Origin: Ceratodon purpureus
Lineage: Eukaryota > Streptophyta > Bryopsida > Pseudoditrichales > Ditrichaceae
Direction of reading: 5' to 3'
Length of the DNA stretch: 64,000 nucleotides
Assembly (NCBI GenBank): GCA_014871385.1
Contig: CM026426.1
Coordinates: 94,284,238-94,348,237 of the forward strand
Shown: positions 48,050 through 59,715 of the stretch, piece by piece
Numbering within the stretch: the first letter of the stretch is position 1
How the letters are laid out: each line of letters begins with the position of its first letter
The notes under the pieces: generated by a model
The model's database searches: none
The model's input: only the letters and a program-made list of their open reading frames with translations
Told to the model about the DNA's origin: nothing
Translations under genes and position numbers: made by a program

Positions 48050-48321
48050 CAACTCCTTGGTGTAAGTCCAACGCGAGCTATCGAGCGCGTGCGAGCAGGC
48101 CCGCACAAAGGAGGAGTTAGCACCAAATTAAAATGAACAACTTCTTAGTAGAAGTTTGGTGCAAGCTCACAAGCGCGTGCACACGGGCGAGTGCAAAGGA
48201 AGAAGTAGCACCAAAATGAAACGAACAACAACTTGGTGGAAGTCCGTTGCGAGCTATTGGGCGAGTACGGACGCGCTCGAGCACTCGGGCACAAGTAGAC
48301 ATGCGAGTGCAAAAAAAAGTT

Positions 48322-48365
<44 letters not shown>

Positions 48366-48690
48366 TTTTAATTTTTATAAAAAATAAAATTTGGCTGGTT
48401 TCTTTCAGCGCGTTCGCCCATATGCTCGTGCCCGTCTGCGCGCGCCCGAGTGCTCGCGTGTAATGGAGGAAGTTGACAAAAATGAAATGAACAACTTGTT
48501 GGTGGAAGTTGGGTGCGAGCCATTAAGCGAGTGCGGACGGGCGCGAGCACTCGGGCGCATGCAGACGGGTGAGTGCAACAAACAAAAGAAAAAAAGAAAA
48601 GTTACTTTTTATTTTTTATTTTTTTTTGTTGTTGTTTTGTTTTGTTTTGTTCACTCGCTTGATTGCATGCACCCGAGTGCACGCGCGAAA
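48050..48690 (+). repeat. GC-rich ~105-bp repeat, plus orientation, with (TA)n
   Basis: Four or five degenerate units read roughly AATGAACAACTT, TTGGTGGAAGT, GCGAGC, GCGCGTGC and GGGCGAGTGCAAAGGA. An uninterrupted (TA) run of about 36 bp splits them at 48325-48361. They are the reverse-orientation partners of 46650-46985. Confidence 0.65.
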
Positions 48691-48719
48691 ATTAGCGCTA
48701 GGTAAATTCGTTTTACCCT

Positions 48720-49360
48720 TACCATGAGTCAACCCGTCAACGCCCTTATCAGATGGACATGTGGGTGTGTTTTGTCACCATGATGGACTAATAGACTAAC
48801 AGACGGTCTGTCTGTTATGACAACCTTGCATTCACCAAGTCCAAACATATAAATCTTTCGATCAGGCTATCCTCCTCGACAAAGGACCAGCAACGAACGA
48901 ACTCCGACATAGCCACAACAGAACACCGGCATATATCAATTAAAGTACATATAAATTGAAGAACATATAAATTTTGAAGCTAACAATGCATAAAGCTAGA
49001 AAAATTATAAAAGTAGGAAACAATAAAAATCTCTTACCTCTTCAGATGCTGTTGCAGCTTGCTGTCGAATCTTCAAAATAATTTGAAGCAACAGTAGAGG
49101 CACCCGTGGACTTCCGTTTAATTTCGGGATAAAAATGCACTTTTGCTTCAGACTTTGCTCCAACCTTCACTTGAACCTCGGATTTGACCTTCAATCCAGT
49201 AGCTCCCTACTTCTTAAAAATCAACAAAGAAAACAAAAATGTGTTAGAACCAAATCGTATCAGATCTACAAAAAATCAAATTAACTCGAATTGAACAGTG
49301 AAACCAACAGAAATTACCTTTTTCATTTGCGATTGTAACACATTGGAATAAATACCTCCA
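48720..49360. other. No supported gene
   Basis: AT-rich sequence, with nothing recognised. Confidence 0.4.
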
Positions 49361-49362
49361 TT

Positions 49363-50373
49363 TCAGAAATAATTCTTTGACAAGTGTCCATCTAGAGCTT
49401 GATGGGATTCGTGATTGTACGATTTGACGTCACAGTGGCCTGTGACCAACATACCTTTGTCCGTGGGAATTTGAGTCTCGGCCATACGAGAAATATCCAT
49501 CCTACGTGGGGTTTTGATTGTGAACTTTTGCTCACCAACAACAACACCTGCAAAAACATAAGAAAACATTAGAAATGATTATCAGATATAAAAGATAAAA
49601 ACGAATTTGAAATTCAAATTTAAATTTGAAAGTCTATAATTTAAAATACTTATCAGGTCTTGCTTCAATGAGTTGCTTCACTGCTTTTCCAAGTGTATTT
49701 TGACCAACTGCTCGCTTCTAGTATAAGACTTTGTCCCCCGGCTTATTATTACTTTTAGCCAATAGAAAAACATGATGCGGATTTCCACTATACCTCACCT
49801 CTAACTCTTCTTTACTGAAAACAGGCCATCTAGCAGACATCCGTTTAAAAGTATCTACTACATCTGGATCGGCACTGTCTAGGCTATGGCGAATGGTGTG
49901 TTTTGAACAGTGTTCTTTATCCATGTTGTATTTTTTAGAAAGGCTTGGATTGTATTTACAGAAGGACAAAAAGAAAACAATGTCAATAAAATAGATAAAA
50001 AAACACTAGAAAAATCCAAAAACAACACATGAAAGGTAAAATTAAAAATAGTAAGACAAAAACAAATAAACACAAACATTTACCTCAAAAATTCAACTCC
50101 AGTGTCAGAGAGGACCTAGAATTGGCCAACGTGCGTTGCAAGCAGCTCATCGTGTCCCCTTATAAAAAGATTTCTGCAAAAGAAATATACAAGCCTCATA
50201 GACAGTCCAAACATATTCTCCACAGAAGCTGCTGCCGACTTCAACGCCAAGATTTCTTCTTCTCTCGTGAGGACGTCAGATGTTGATGTGGTAATTCCCA
50301 ACCGCTGCTTAAAAGAACGCATCACGCTCTCATTCCCAGCTGCCTTCACACGACGATACCGTGGATCGTGCAT
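49363..50373 (-). pseudogene. Decayed three-part gene, family unknown
   Basis: Parts in order on the minus strand are 50373-50116 (MHDPRYRRVKAAGNESVM, then a helix-rich segment), 49969-49718 (YNPSLSKKYNMDKEHC, ARWPVFSKEELEVRYSG, GDKVLY then a TAG, after which the same frame continues KRAVGQNTLGKAVKQLI) and 49569-49363 (GEQKFTIKTPRRMDIS). GT-like donors can be found near part ends but the stop after VLY argues that the copy is broken. No domain is recognised. Confidence 0.35.
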
Positions 50374-50499
50374 AATGTTGAAAGGCGGTTCTACACCTGA
50401 ATTCCGCTGCAGACAAATTTCCTGTTAGAGTCGTATGATTCGGCCTATGGCGCAAATCATATTTTGCAACCTGGAAACAAAAACAAAATTCAGATTAGA

Positions 50500-50830
50500 A
50501 GTAGAACTACAATTCTGAAGCTCTGGAAAATCTGAAAACAACAACTACAATTCAGAAAACTACGACTAGAGTCTAGAGAAATCAGAAAACCACAACTAGA
50601 AAAATCAAAAAACCACAACTAGAAAACTGAAAAAACTACAACTCGAAAACTCTGAAATATACATCTCACAAACTCCGAAATCTACAACTCTGAGAACTAC
50701 AACTCTAAGAATTACAACTCCAAACAAGTTAACTCTGAAAACTACAACTCTGGAAAATAAAAAAACTACAACTCTGAATACTAAGAAATCTACCAAGTAC
50801 TACAACTCTGAAAACTACTAAATAATACAA
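50500..50830. repeat. AACTACAACTCTGAAA minisatellite
   Basis: A 14- to 17-bp unit, AACTACAACTCTGAAA with variants (AACCACAACTAGAAA), repeats about 15 times. Confidence 0.75.
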
Positions 50831-52209
50831 CTGAATCTCTTGAAACATTTACAAGAGATTAATCATTTACAAGCTAATACATGCTATTACAAAAAATTAA
50901 AAACTACGGCTAAATTTCTAAATTCTACATTCTATATTAAGATTTCAAAAATTTTAGTCTAAAGTAACTAAAATTTACATTGTGCACTCTCGAACGAATC
51001 TGAAAACATACCAATTAAAACTAAAATAAGTTTAGCATCAAAATTAACAAGGAGAAAATAGACAAACATTTTGAACACTTAAAGATACAACTAAATAAAT
51101 TAACACAAACACAAAGAAAGAAGATCAAACTCACAAAGATGGCGGATAAAGGCTCCCATCCTTTTTCGATACTTGAAGCAGAAAGTCGTGAAGAAGCTTG
51201 TTACCCGCTAGAGGCGTGGACAGCAAGGACAGTCTAAGGCGGTGGAACTAGAAGTTGTAGCAATGAGCAGTAGCAGTTAGAAAGTATAAACAGGGTAGGC
51301 AGGGTAGAACTCACACTCCTCATTTTCCATGTTAGAGTCAAGTCTTGGTCCTAGGATACTTGATTGACGTTGTATGCGCTTGAGGGCCTTGGTGCTCAGG
51401 GACGATCTTGGATCACTTGGATAATACATTGCTTTCTGCTCCATACTGTTTGCTCTCACCTCTCCTTCGCAATCTCTAACCCTCTCCTCTGCCCTCTGTG
51501 TATGCATGACCCTACAGTTCGGTTGTTTCATCTCACTGTCTTCCCTCTCAACTGAGTACCTTGGAATTCCTCGCGTCGCTAAACCCTTGGCATCCACGGA
51601 GCCTCGGCTAGGGCTTCACCTTAGTGGTCTCGTGAGGCAAGTCACGAGTCAGCCTTGAGACCTGTGGACCACGTAACGGTCCCGAGTCCTGACCATGGGA
51701 AAGACCCTGGTCCTATGACCGTGCCCTGACTCACTTCCCCTCTACACACCTATCAGTCCCCCTGCTTAGTTCGGACCCCTTCTTCCTTGACTCTTTTAAC
51801 CTCATGCAGCCCCATGACATAACCCAGGCTAACATTTTGGCGACCATGCTGGGGATGGAATGCTGAGGTTAGTCTAAATTCCCTGAAAAAATAGACACTC
51901 ACCATGCCTCCACGAAAGCTCCCCTTGGAGCGAATTAATGAAGCGGAAGACGCTGCCCAACAAGAGGATCCAGAATCCACGAAAGAATTCCTAGTATAGA
52001 TGAGACAACAAATGACTGACTTGGTAGCCAAGAACGAAGCTACTAACGCTAAGTTGGAACTGCTTAGTGCCCAGTATCACACACTACAAGAAAGCAGAAC
52101 ACAGGAGGCTCTACACAACATAGCTTTGGCGTCGAAGGCTCCCCCTGAGACCATAAGCTCTACCACATTACCTCGGGAAAACCATACTGCTGGCACATTA
52201 CCAGCCAAG

Positions 52210-52910
52210 GGGATCTGACTAAACACACCAAGTATCCCAAAATATCTTATCCAGTGTTTGATGAATCAGGGGATCTAGATTGGCATGTCAGACGGTTTAA
52301 GGTTATTGCCCGAACCAATGGGGTCACCAACACTGAAGACCTCCAAAATATTTTTGGCACCACGCTCCAAGGAAACCACATTAATTGGTACATTGACTTT
52401 GAGACTGAACACTTCTACGCAACCTAGGAGGACATAGAACGAAGTTTTCTTCACAAATTTAGAAAACTTAAAACTAGTTCAGAAGTCTTGAGAGCTTTGG
52501 GCAGCATTTTCGAGGACAAAAATGAATCCGTGGACAAGTTCTACAATAGGTTCAAGCAACTTGCGGACAAGTTAAGCCAACGCCCTGAAGAAGACTACCT
52601 ATGCGAATGGTTTAAGAAGGGACTATTACCATGGATTCAACAAGGTATTGTAATCCGTCGGGTTAAGACCCTACCAGATATACTAAATGCAGCCAATGAC
52701 ATTAGCCGAGAATTAGGGGCACAAAACAAAACCCAGGGACCCTTGCTACCTTTACCAAGTTTGCGACCAGAGAATAGGCCCCCTTTGACTCCCTGTTCTA
52801 GCTGTGGGAAAATCCATGGAGGTCGATGCTGGTATGCCAATACCCCTGCTCGGACTGAAGATAACCGCCGTTCCCGTCCTACCACGGCCGCAGTAACCCA
52901 GAAGAAGTAA
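52210..52910 (+). pseudogene. Retrotransposon gag (broken)
   Basis: The frame reads LDWHVRRFKVIARTNGVT, NIFGTTLQGNHINWYIDF, then a TAG, DIERSFLHKFRKLKTSSEV, ESVDKFYNRFKQLADKL and YLCEWFKKGLLPWIQQGIV, the alpha-helical capsid-type domain typical of plant Ty3/gypsy gag. It ends at 52910. A zinc knuckle (CWECGSLNHRRS, stop, C) follows in another frame at about 52947-52990, with its last spacing position also changed to a stop. The parts are in two frames with stops, so no intact polyprotein remains. Confidence 0.75.
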
Positions 52911-53044
52911 ATGTCGATGCCTTCCAGCCCAGCAGAAGTGACGCCTGCTGGGAGTGTGGCTCATTGAACCATCGACGCAGCTAGTGTCCACAGCTATATC
53001 AAAGATGGGCACAATACCGTGCCACACCAGGGAATCAAGGGACC

Positions 53045-53644
53045 ATGGAAAATCAGAGGACCACTGGAACCCCTAGGCGAGGCGAGGTCACACTTACCGA
53101 AGTCCATGGGGTAGAAACTAATGTGTCCACAATCAGTACAACCGTGGTCACTACCCGGTCCAAAGCTACCACGAACGACCATGTGGTTGAGCACATAAAG
53201 CCGTTCTCAGAAAATCATTGGGAAAGGCTGCATAGGATCAGGCAAGATCTGCAGGATGGGTTAGAAAGTCCCTCCAACACCACACAGCAGCAACAAATTT
53301 TGGATGATACCAATGTCACTATTACGTTGTCCAAGTTAATCCTGTTAAGCCCAGAACTTCAGAAAAACTTACAACAAGCAGCCTCACTGGGAGAATCCGC
53401 CGATCCAGAGATTATGGAAGTTAATGCTACTACATTAGACCCAGATGCCGCTGTAATACGTTTACAACTTGGAAACCATGAATTAACAAATGTATTGGTA
53501 GACGGAGGTTCTGGTGTTAACATCATGAGTAATTATTTGAGAAAACAGCTAGGACTACCCTCACCAAAGTTGGCTCGGTTTATCTTGCGCATGGCAAAGG
53601 ATGCCCCAGTAACTCCTTTAGGCATGGGGAAAGTTTGTATGTGA
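53045..53644 (+). pseudogene. Retrotransposon aspartic protease region
   Basis: 199 codons open from an ATG. The active-site motif VLVDGGSGVNIMS (residues about 151-163) is the D-G-G-S variant seen in plant Ty3/gypsy proteases, followed by LRKQLGLPSP. In an intact element it would be part of a gag-pol polyprotein that cuts itself into mature proteins. Here the frame ends soon after the active site, before the flap and second hydrophobic-Gly motif. Confidence 0.7.
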
Positions 53645-53700
53645 GCGGAGAGCGTAGAGCGGAGAGCGGAGAGCACAGAATGGAGAGCACAGAAATGACA
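53645..53700. repeat. GAGCGGAGAGC minisatellite
   Basis: Five or six units of GAGCGGAGAGC / GAGCACAGAAT directly at the breakpoint of the retrotransposon remnant. Confidence 0.6.
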
Positions 53701-54182
53701 ATTAGCCAAATTTTCAAAAGCAAAGTAGACCCTATAACCGTGGAAAATTACTAAAATAAGGCATGATTTTGTTACTTATTTTAGGAAAAGATTATACTAC
53801 CGTGGAATTCAGTATCATACGTTTGTACTATGAGGTACAAATTAGGGCTGATGTCAGGATGACGTCATGCATACATTCCTTTAGATTTGGTCCCTTATAG
53901 GATATAGATACGAGTATTCCAGCATGATGTTTTTAGATAATATAGATAATTCTAGGAATAAGAAAACTCGAAACCAGCAAAAAGAAATGGTCTTAAAAGT
54001 TCGTAGAATATTTCAGAGTTCGTGTACAATAATAGAGTACCTGAAACCAAGATGTACACCAAGTCAGAGTGCTTGTCTTCGTCGAAGAAATCTTCGTCTT
54101 TAGATAAGACCAGTCCTAGCTTAAGTATCAAGCAACAATCTATATAAACCTTAGCAGACGTCCTTGAAGTTGTATTAGCTCA

Positions 54183-54542
54183 ATGATTTATGTAGAACTT
54201 AAGCTTGTACTTGCTAGGGAGTTGTTTGAAGGTATGGGCGATTCATTTGAGGTCGTTGCCTGTGAAACGGTTTTACAGGATTTGCTTAAGCGGATGGCGG
54301 ATGGGCCTAACCCCTGGGATCATATAGGTAGTAGTGCAACGCAGGGTTGGACTCCTCTGGCTGTAATCACGTTTGCAGACGTCGAGAACGCTCGTGCTGT
54401 ATCGAAGAGTTGGAAGCGTGAGATTGACAGCAGTCCTGAATACGCATGCCTTTGGCTAGCGAGGTGGGATTACTTTTCGTACAAGGGTCGCCATTGGAGT
54501 TTGAAGGATGAATACAAAGTTAATCGGTTCAACATCAACTAG
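54183..54542 (+). CDS. Small F-box-like protein
   Basis: A true ATG and a stop give 119 aa. Residues about 55-95 read TPLAVITFADVENARAVSKSWKREIDSSPEYACLWL, which has the F-box pattern: hydrophobic Leu-Ile, then V-x-x-ARAVSKSWK and W near the end. F-box proteins bind SKP1 and bring targets to a ubiquitin ligase. Nothing after the F-box resembles a substrate-binding repeat, so the protein is minimal or the gene has later exons. It is convergent with the ParB/methyltransferase-like gene, their ends about 750 bp apart. Confidence 0.5.
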   Translation: MIYVELKLVLARELFEGMGDSFEVVACETVLQDLLKRMADGPNPWDHIGSSATQGWTPLAVITFADVENARAVSKSWKREIDSSPEYACLWLARWDYFSYKGRHWSLKDEYKVNRFNIN

Positions 54543-55294
54543 AGTGTATTTAGGAGTTCTTGGAAACTTGCAAATCCAATTTACAACGAGAGGTTAGAGA
54601 CAGCGTCCCTTGGAGAACTTAGTTGCGTTGAGTTAGATCAGTTGAGGTCATTGCTATTGGCCAATGGGAATGAGGTCTTAGATGTGCGGGAAGGGGAGAA
54701 AATTTCTCCGAGAGATGGTATCTGGATCTCTCCGAGGAATAGGTAACATGGCTATGGGTTAGGGTGAGAGTTTCAATGATTAAGAAAGTAATTACAGCAA
54801 TATATATATTTTTGAGCATTTCAGTTTTAATATTTCATTGTTTATGTTACATGTTGAGCATTACAGATGTGACATTTCATCTTTTACATACACAGATACG
54901 AATTGGAAATGAGAATCATAACAAGTTTGGTTGTTTGCAGTAGAGAAGACGAAGTAATATGCAATAAAACTCCAATTAAATCAAATCAAAATAAATGAAA
55001 ACAACGATAGATCGAAGCCTCCTTCAAACTCACAACATGCTACAATCGCTACTTCCACTCTCAGAACCCGATGACTCGGAATCTCCTTCTACAGCCTCGT
55101 CATCGACGAATACAAGGGCCCTGGGATCAAAAGGAGTTGGCCGACTAGGAACATATGTAAGGGCTCCAGATTGAAACGCCTGCGCTAAGCCCTCTGCGTA
55201 GTCCAGAAGTATAAAAGGCTGAATCGGGCTGGAATGAAGACGCCATGATGGAATAGACACTACTCTTGGCCCACGTGGCGGTGGTGCTGAAATT
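54543..55294. other. Spacer with an acidic open frame on the minus strand
   Basis: 55296-55030 on the minus strand reads ISAPPPRGPRVVSIPSWRL, LDYAEGLAQAFQSGALTYV and a Ser/Glu/Asp-rich end. It looks protein-like and could be the true C-terminus of the neighbouring gene in another splice phase, but both phases I can build put a stop at the junction. Confidence 0.3.
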
Positions 55295-58200
55295 ACTCTG
55301 CAATAGAGAACCAATTGTGGTTAGATCAAGTACGTAGAGCTGCAAAGAGAAGCAATGCTTGGATAATTTGAACAAAGAATAGAAGACTTACACCACTTAT
55401 CAGGTCTTGGTCTCTTTGGAGGCGCTTCGTCTGCTGCTGCCGGCCTAGGATGTTTAGGAGGGCCCATGGCAGATGACGTAGCCATATACGGTTTGAGAAG
55501 GGCGTTGAATATGGCTTCGTCCTCTTCAAAAGCTAGAATGTGACGACCAATAGCGTGGGAAGCCTTGATGGAAGCCCCTGAAACTCGGAGAGAAACAAAG
55601 AAATGAGAAACTGTGGAAAAAATGAGAGGAATAATTAAGTAGAGATATGTATGAATAGTTACCTGCCCCTACATTCCAGTCCAGGACTATGTCGCAGGGC
55701 TTTGACAGCTCTCCAATTATGCCCTGCATCATCTCATGGGTTTTCTCCCTTGGTCGTCTCCACGGAACGTCCCCATTCATTTGTTGCGACTCCGCATCGG
55801 TCCAGTTGAAAATGGCATCACTCTCGGTAATGTTGAGAACCCCATTTATCAACTGGGATTTCTTCGTCTGGAAGGAGAAATTACTGCCACTACGAACGTA
55901 GACGCAAATCCAGAACCGCATAGTCTGCAGTCAAGCAAAACTAGTGAGTAAAATTAAGCGGAAGGATTATCAGTAAGTAAAGAGAAGGGTATGTTAAGGG
56001 AAATTACCAAGTTCTCGGGGTTCATAGGAGAAGTCAGGCCGAGTACATTGACGCCCCACCAGTCCTTCAAAAGCACAAAGTCACCACCCTCAGCTTCTTC
56101 CTTGATATCCTTAGCCAGATTCTGATCAGTGTTGTAGATGAGGCAAAGGGCGCCATCTTTCTGCAGGTATTGATCTGCAAAATGGAAGATGTCGTACACA
56201 TTATCCTTGTAGCGAGAGTTCCAAGGCGGAATACTCGTGGGGGGAACTGAAACGGAACGGACGGGAAGATTCTCAGGGATGTCGGCAATGATCAAGTCGA
56301 CTCCCAGATGGTCCTCTTGATTGCACCGGTCCCCAACTCTGTTTTAGCGGCCTGCTCTAAACTTGAGGAAACAAGAAAGCAGAGTTAGAAACTATAAAGC
56401 GAGTAGAGGTGGATGTATCCATGAAATGTCAAAATATCGGAACGTACCTTGCGAATGAAGTCTTGAGTCTTGATCCAATCCGGGTCGCCGCCACCTTTTC
56501 TCTCCAGTCTCTTATTTCGCCGCAACATGGAATCCACAGATGAGTTGAAGACGGAAACATGTGTGGAAATCAAAGCTCCAGCGGAAGAAGTTGGTTGAAA
56601 ATATAGTTTGGCCTTCCTCTGCTCAATGAGACTTCGTGTGATCGCAGAAGCACTAATGGATGAAGGCGCATTCGCTGTGGTCGACGTTGGCATTGAGACG
56701 TCTATAGTTGGAGAAGCGTTGGGTGTCTCCTTCCCTGGTGAGGAAGACTCAGCCCCAGTATCTTGTGAGGTCTGCGACTTTGGACCCAGAGTTCGCAGTC
56801 GCCGAGCTCTCCCTCTCTTTGGTTGAGGTGCAGATGATTGACTCTGATGTTCTTCGTCATCTTCAGAAGCTTCATTGGAGTCTTCAACGACCGGCGCTCG
56901 AAGATCAAGTAATGATTTGACATCGGCCTCAAAATCAACTGTAAAACCACTGAGGCAATTTAGATACCAACATCCTGTCTCCAAGTGGGGAGCTTTGTAC
57001 CTCTTCAATTGCTGAGGAGAGTAGATACACTGGTCCGAGCCTCTCTGGATCCATGAAGTAAAGTAGTTCGGGAGTTGTTGGACAGTGATGGCGCCTTTTG
57101 GAGGAAGCTCTCTCTTGAAGTACCTAGTGTGGGCCAATTTTGAAATACTTGGTATGTGGGAGAGAGGAACGGCAGGATTCGAAATGCACACATGTTTGAG
57201 TAAAGAATCATACCGGTAGGTGACTCGCTTGACAACATCTTCCGTTCCAGGGAATTTCGTGAAAATTGTCTTCTTATCAAAAGTCTTCTTAGCCTTGGAT
57301 CCAAGGAATGCCGGGAATGCTCTATCCCAAAGGAGAATACGCCAACTCTCCACGTAATCGCCTGGTCGCTGAACATCAGGGGAGGCATTCCAATTGATGT
57401 CCAGCTCCTCAGCCTTACACATGTCCTCGAACTCTTGGATGACCGCTTCTTCCAACTACAAGAGACAGTCAGCAGAATTAGACCTTCGACAGTTAAAGTG
57501 GTAGAATGACAACGACATTATCAGTTATGGAAATAAGGGAGCATACCCTTGCCCAGAATGAAGCCCTGTTTAGCCAACGGTCCAGGTCAGCTTCCTTGAA
57601 CTCCAGTGGTGGGAACCTATAAGACTGCCTTGAAGTCGGAGAGGAGTTCCACCACCTCAACCAACGAGCTTTGTACTTGGGTTCCACTGCCGCCGGCACA
57701 ATCTTCTGCAGCTTGTCCAATGTCATCTCAGGTTTGTTGACATCGCTGAAATGGCGGTTAATCTGCAATTAGAACAGAACTGTTAGAATTATGAAATTAG
57801 GATTACATAGGAGATAAGAACAAATTGGCTTAAGAAGAAGTGATTAAGGATTCACCTCAGCAAGGAAGTCGTCACCATTTTTGGGATTCGCAATAGCCAA
57901 GTACTTGGTGAAGTCCTTCTTCTTGACGGCATCAATAAAGTTTTTCGATGCAGTCGTCATCGCATCCCAAACTCCAGACCCAGATTGATCCTCTTTTGGC
58001 GTGTTCTCCATGTATGCTCTGGCTGCCTGATCCGAGGCGACCGCAATCTCCCTCTGTGCAAAGAGAATGTATTAAAATCAATGTACAAACTACTTGAAAT
58101 GCATTAGTTAAAGAAAGTAACATAACGAATGTATTAGGGGATTCATGGAAAAAAAATTCTTACTCGGTATAGGAACGCAATGAAAACCTTCGTTGTCAAG

Positions 58201-58860
58201 GTGAACCATCGGTCCTTTGCGTGTTTGTTCTGCACACAGATTTCAAACTCTTCTGGGCTTAGAAGATCTTTGAATTCTTCTAACTTCATGACACCGAAAG
58301 AGCGGATGCGGAATAACTTCGCTGGAAGATTACTCTTCACATGGTCATTCTTAGTAGACCTGTGGACAAAAGAAACTGTTTAGAAAACACTTCATAATAG
58401 AAGGATGACCCGAAATCAAATTTGAGAAATTGTACAACAAAAATTCTTACCAGTTGATGTCGTGCATGGCATGGAGAAGATTTCCCACTTGGCCGCGGGG
58501 GTCAAATATGATGCAATGCACGGATATTTGCCATGCAGGATCGTCGGCATGATGCTTGTTGATGTGTCTTAACCAAGCTGAAAGGCGATGATTACCTTCC
58601 CATACAAAAAACATTTTGCCACTGAATTGATTGAGGTCATCGTCTCCTTGGAGGTCGGCTTCGAAGGCTTCGTTAGCCTTGCGCCAGCATGGGCTCCACT
58701 TTGCCTTCACTTCCTCCGTGACATCCATTGACATCTCTTCAGTGTTGAACATGGAAATGTACATCACGCGGTCCCCATCTCTGTAACCCTTCACGAACTC
58801 CCTCTCCAGATGTTGCACGCCCATTTTGCCAACCGGTCTCACTTTTGCCATTGCGACCAT
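55295..58860 (-). CDS. ParB-like / beta-class DNA methyltransferase-like gene, 8 exons
   Basis: Exons on the minus strand, all GT-AG: 58860-58451, 58359-58164, 58053-57856, 57762-57547, 57455-56448, about 56313-56008, 55924-55663 and 55577 to about 55387. Phases agree at every junction except 5/6, where the exon-6 start is a guess (a TAA lies just upstream in frame). Predicted length is about 930 aa. Exon 1 (ATG, MVAMAKVRPV) has FVWEGNHRLSAWL, like the ParB GxHRxxA motif. The middle is Lys/Ser-rich and nuclear in style (KRGRARRLRTLG). Exons 6-8 give, in order, VDLIIADIPENLP (position of the catalytic DPPY), YLQKDGALCLIYN, then DIVLDWNVGAGASIKASHAIGRHILAFEEDE, matching the motif-X/I region (DPFxGxGTT...A..GR..IGIE). 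This order is that of N6/N4 methyltransferases. DPPY is changed to DIPE and DPF to DWN, so methyl transfer is doubtful. It may bind DNA or chromatin without catalysis. Confidence 0.65.
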
Positions 58861-59009
58861 TCTACACAACAGGACAAGCAGGCGAGACTTCCTCAAGGGC
58901 TAAATACGAACGTCATTGATGACGTTGATCGAGTCAACTTTATGCTGTGTTCGATGAAGCAATTCCCCTTGTACAGCGTCTTTCAAATCCAGAGGCTTTG
59001 ATGATGATG

Positions 59010-59246
59010 GTTGGAACTAGAGCCCTTTAGAGCAACCTCGTAGCCCTTGGCATAATGCCTCGGTGCCCTGCGTCCATTGCTTTCGCTCGTAAGGTATAAC
59101 ACACGAAAGCCACCACCCAAGTGACGATATTTAGCCCGATGGTGTACAATTATATTCAAGTAATATTTGGATTAGGCAATGATTATGGGATAACCTCGGT
59201 TGATCAGGAACCTGCTTATGTGATCGACTTTCTTGTGTGTGTGATG
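59010..59246. repeat. Duplicated 237-bp block, copy 1
   Basis: The block from GGTTGGAACTAGAGCCC to the start of the TGTGATG minisatellite is nearly identical to 59716-59952 (one or two substitutions). It includes TTGGCATAATGCCTCGGTGCC, text shared with the repeats at 61970-62390. Confidence 0.85.
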
Positions 59247-59460
59247 TGCATGATGTGAGTGTATGTGATGTGCATGATGTGAGTGTATGTGATGTGTAGC
59301 ATGTGGGTGTATGTGATGTGTATCATGTGAGTGTATGTGATGTGCATGATGTGAGTGTATGTGATGTGGCAAATGCAAGTGTATGTGATGTGTACCATGT
59401 AGGTGTATGTGATGTGTATCATGTGAGTATATGTGATGTGTATCACGTGGCTGTATGGCC
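59236..59460. repeat. 24-bp minisatellite TGTGATGTGCATGATGTGAG
   Basis: About nine units of GTGTATGTGATGTG(C/T)A(T/G)CATGTGA-type sequence, placed directly after repeat copy 1. A shorter, more diverged stretch follows copy 2 (59940-60030). The His-rich minus-strand frame across it is an artefact. Confidence 0.85.
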
Positions 59461-59715
59461 AAATAAGAGGAATAAAGGATACATTGGATTTTAATTAGAT
59501 ACTTGTTTCATTAATAAATTGATACATGTGAGTGTATGTGATGTGTAATAGATAAGTTCAGGAGGTAAAAGATCATTTATAAGGTCTAGGCAGAAAGAGA
59601 GATAAAAAGACTGCAGAGAAACTGCAGGTTTTTTTTTTATTTCATTGGCATAATGCCTCAATGCCGAGGACTCTTGCTGGGGGCTCTCAGTCTGGTCAAT
59701 GTATGTTGTTTTCTT

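Larger units (their letters stand above)
51838..53644 (+). mobile_element. Truncated Ty3/gypsy-type retrotransposon (primer site, gag, protease)
   Basis: TGGCGACCATGCTGGGGAT at 51838 directly follows sequence ending CTAACATTT and looks like a tRNA primer-binding site after a 5' LTR. Gag and protease regions follow. Coding stops at 53641-53643, after which the text changes abruptly to a GAGCGGAGAGC minisatellite. Reverse transcriptase, RNase H, integrase and a 3' LTR are all absent. The upstream 51280-51837 is probably the 5' LTR, but its start is not fixed. Confidence 0.75.

Noticed and set aside
59172..59462. His/Thr-rich repeat protein on the minus strand
   Set aside because: It comes entirely from the 24-bp TGTGATG minisatellite, which opens several frames at once.
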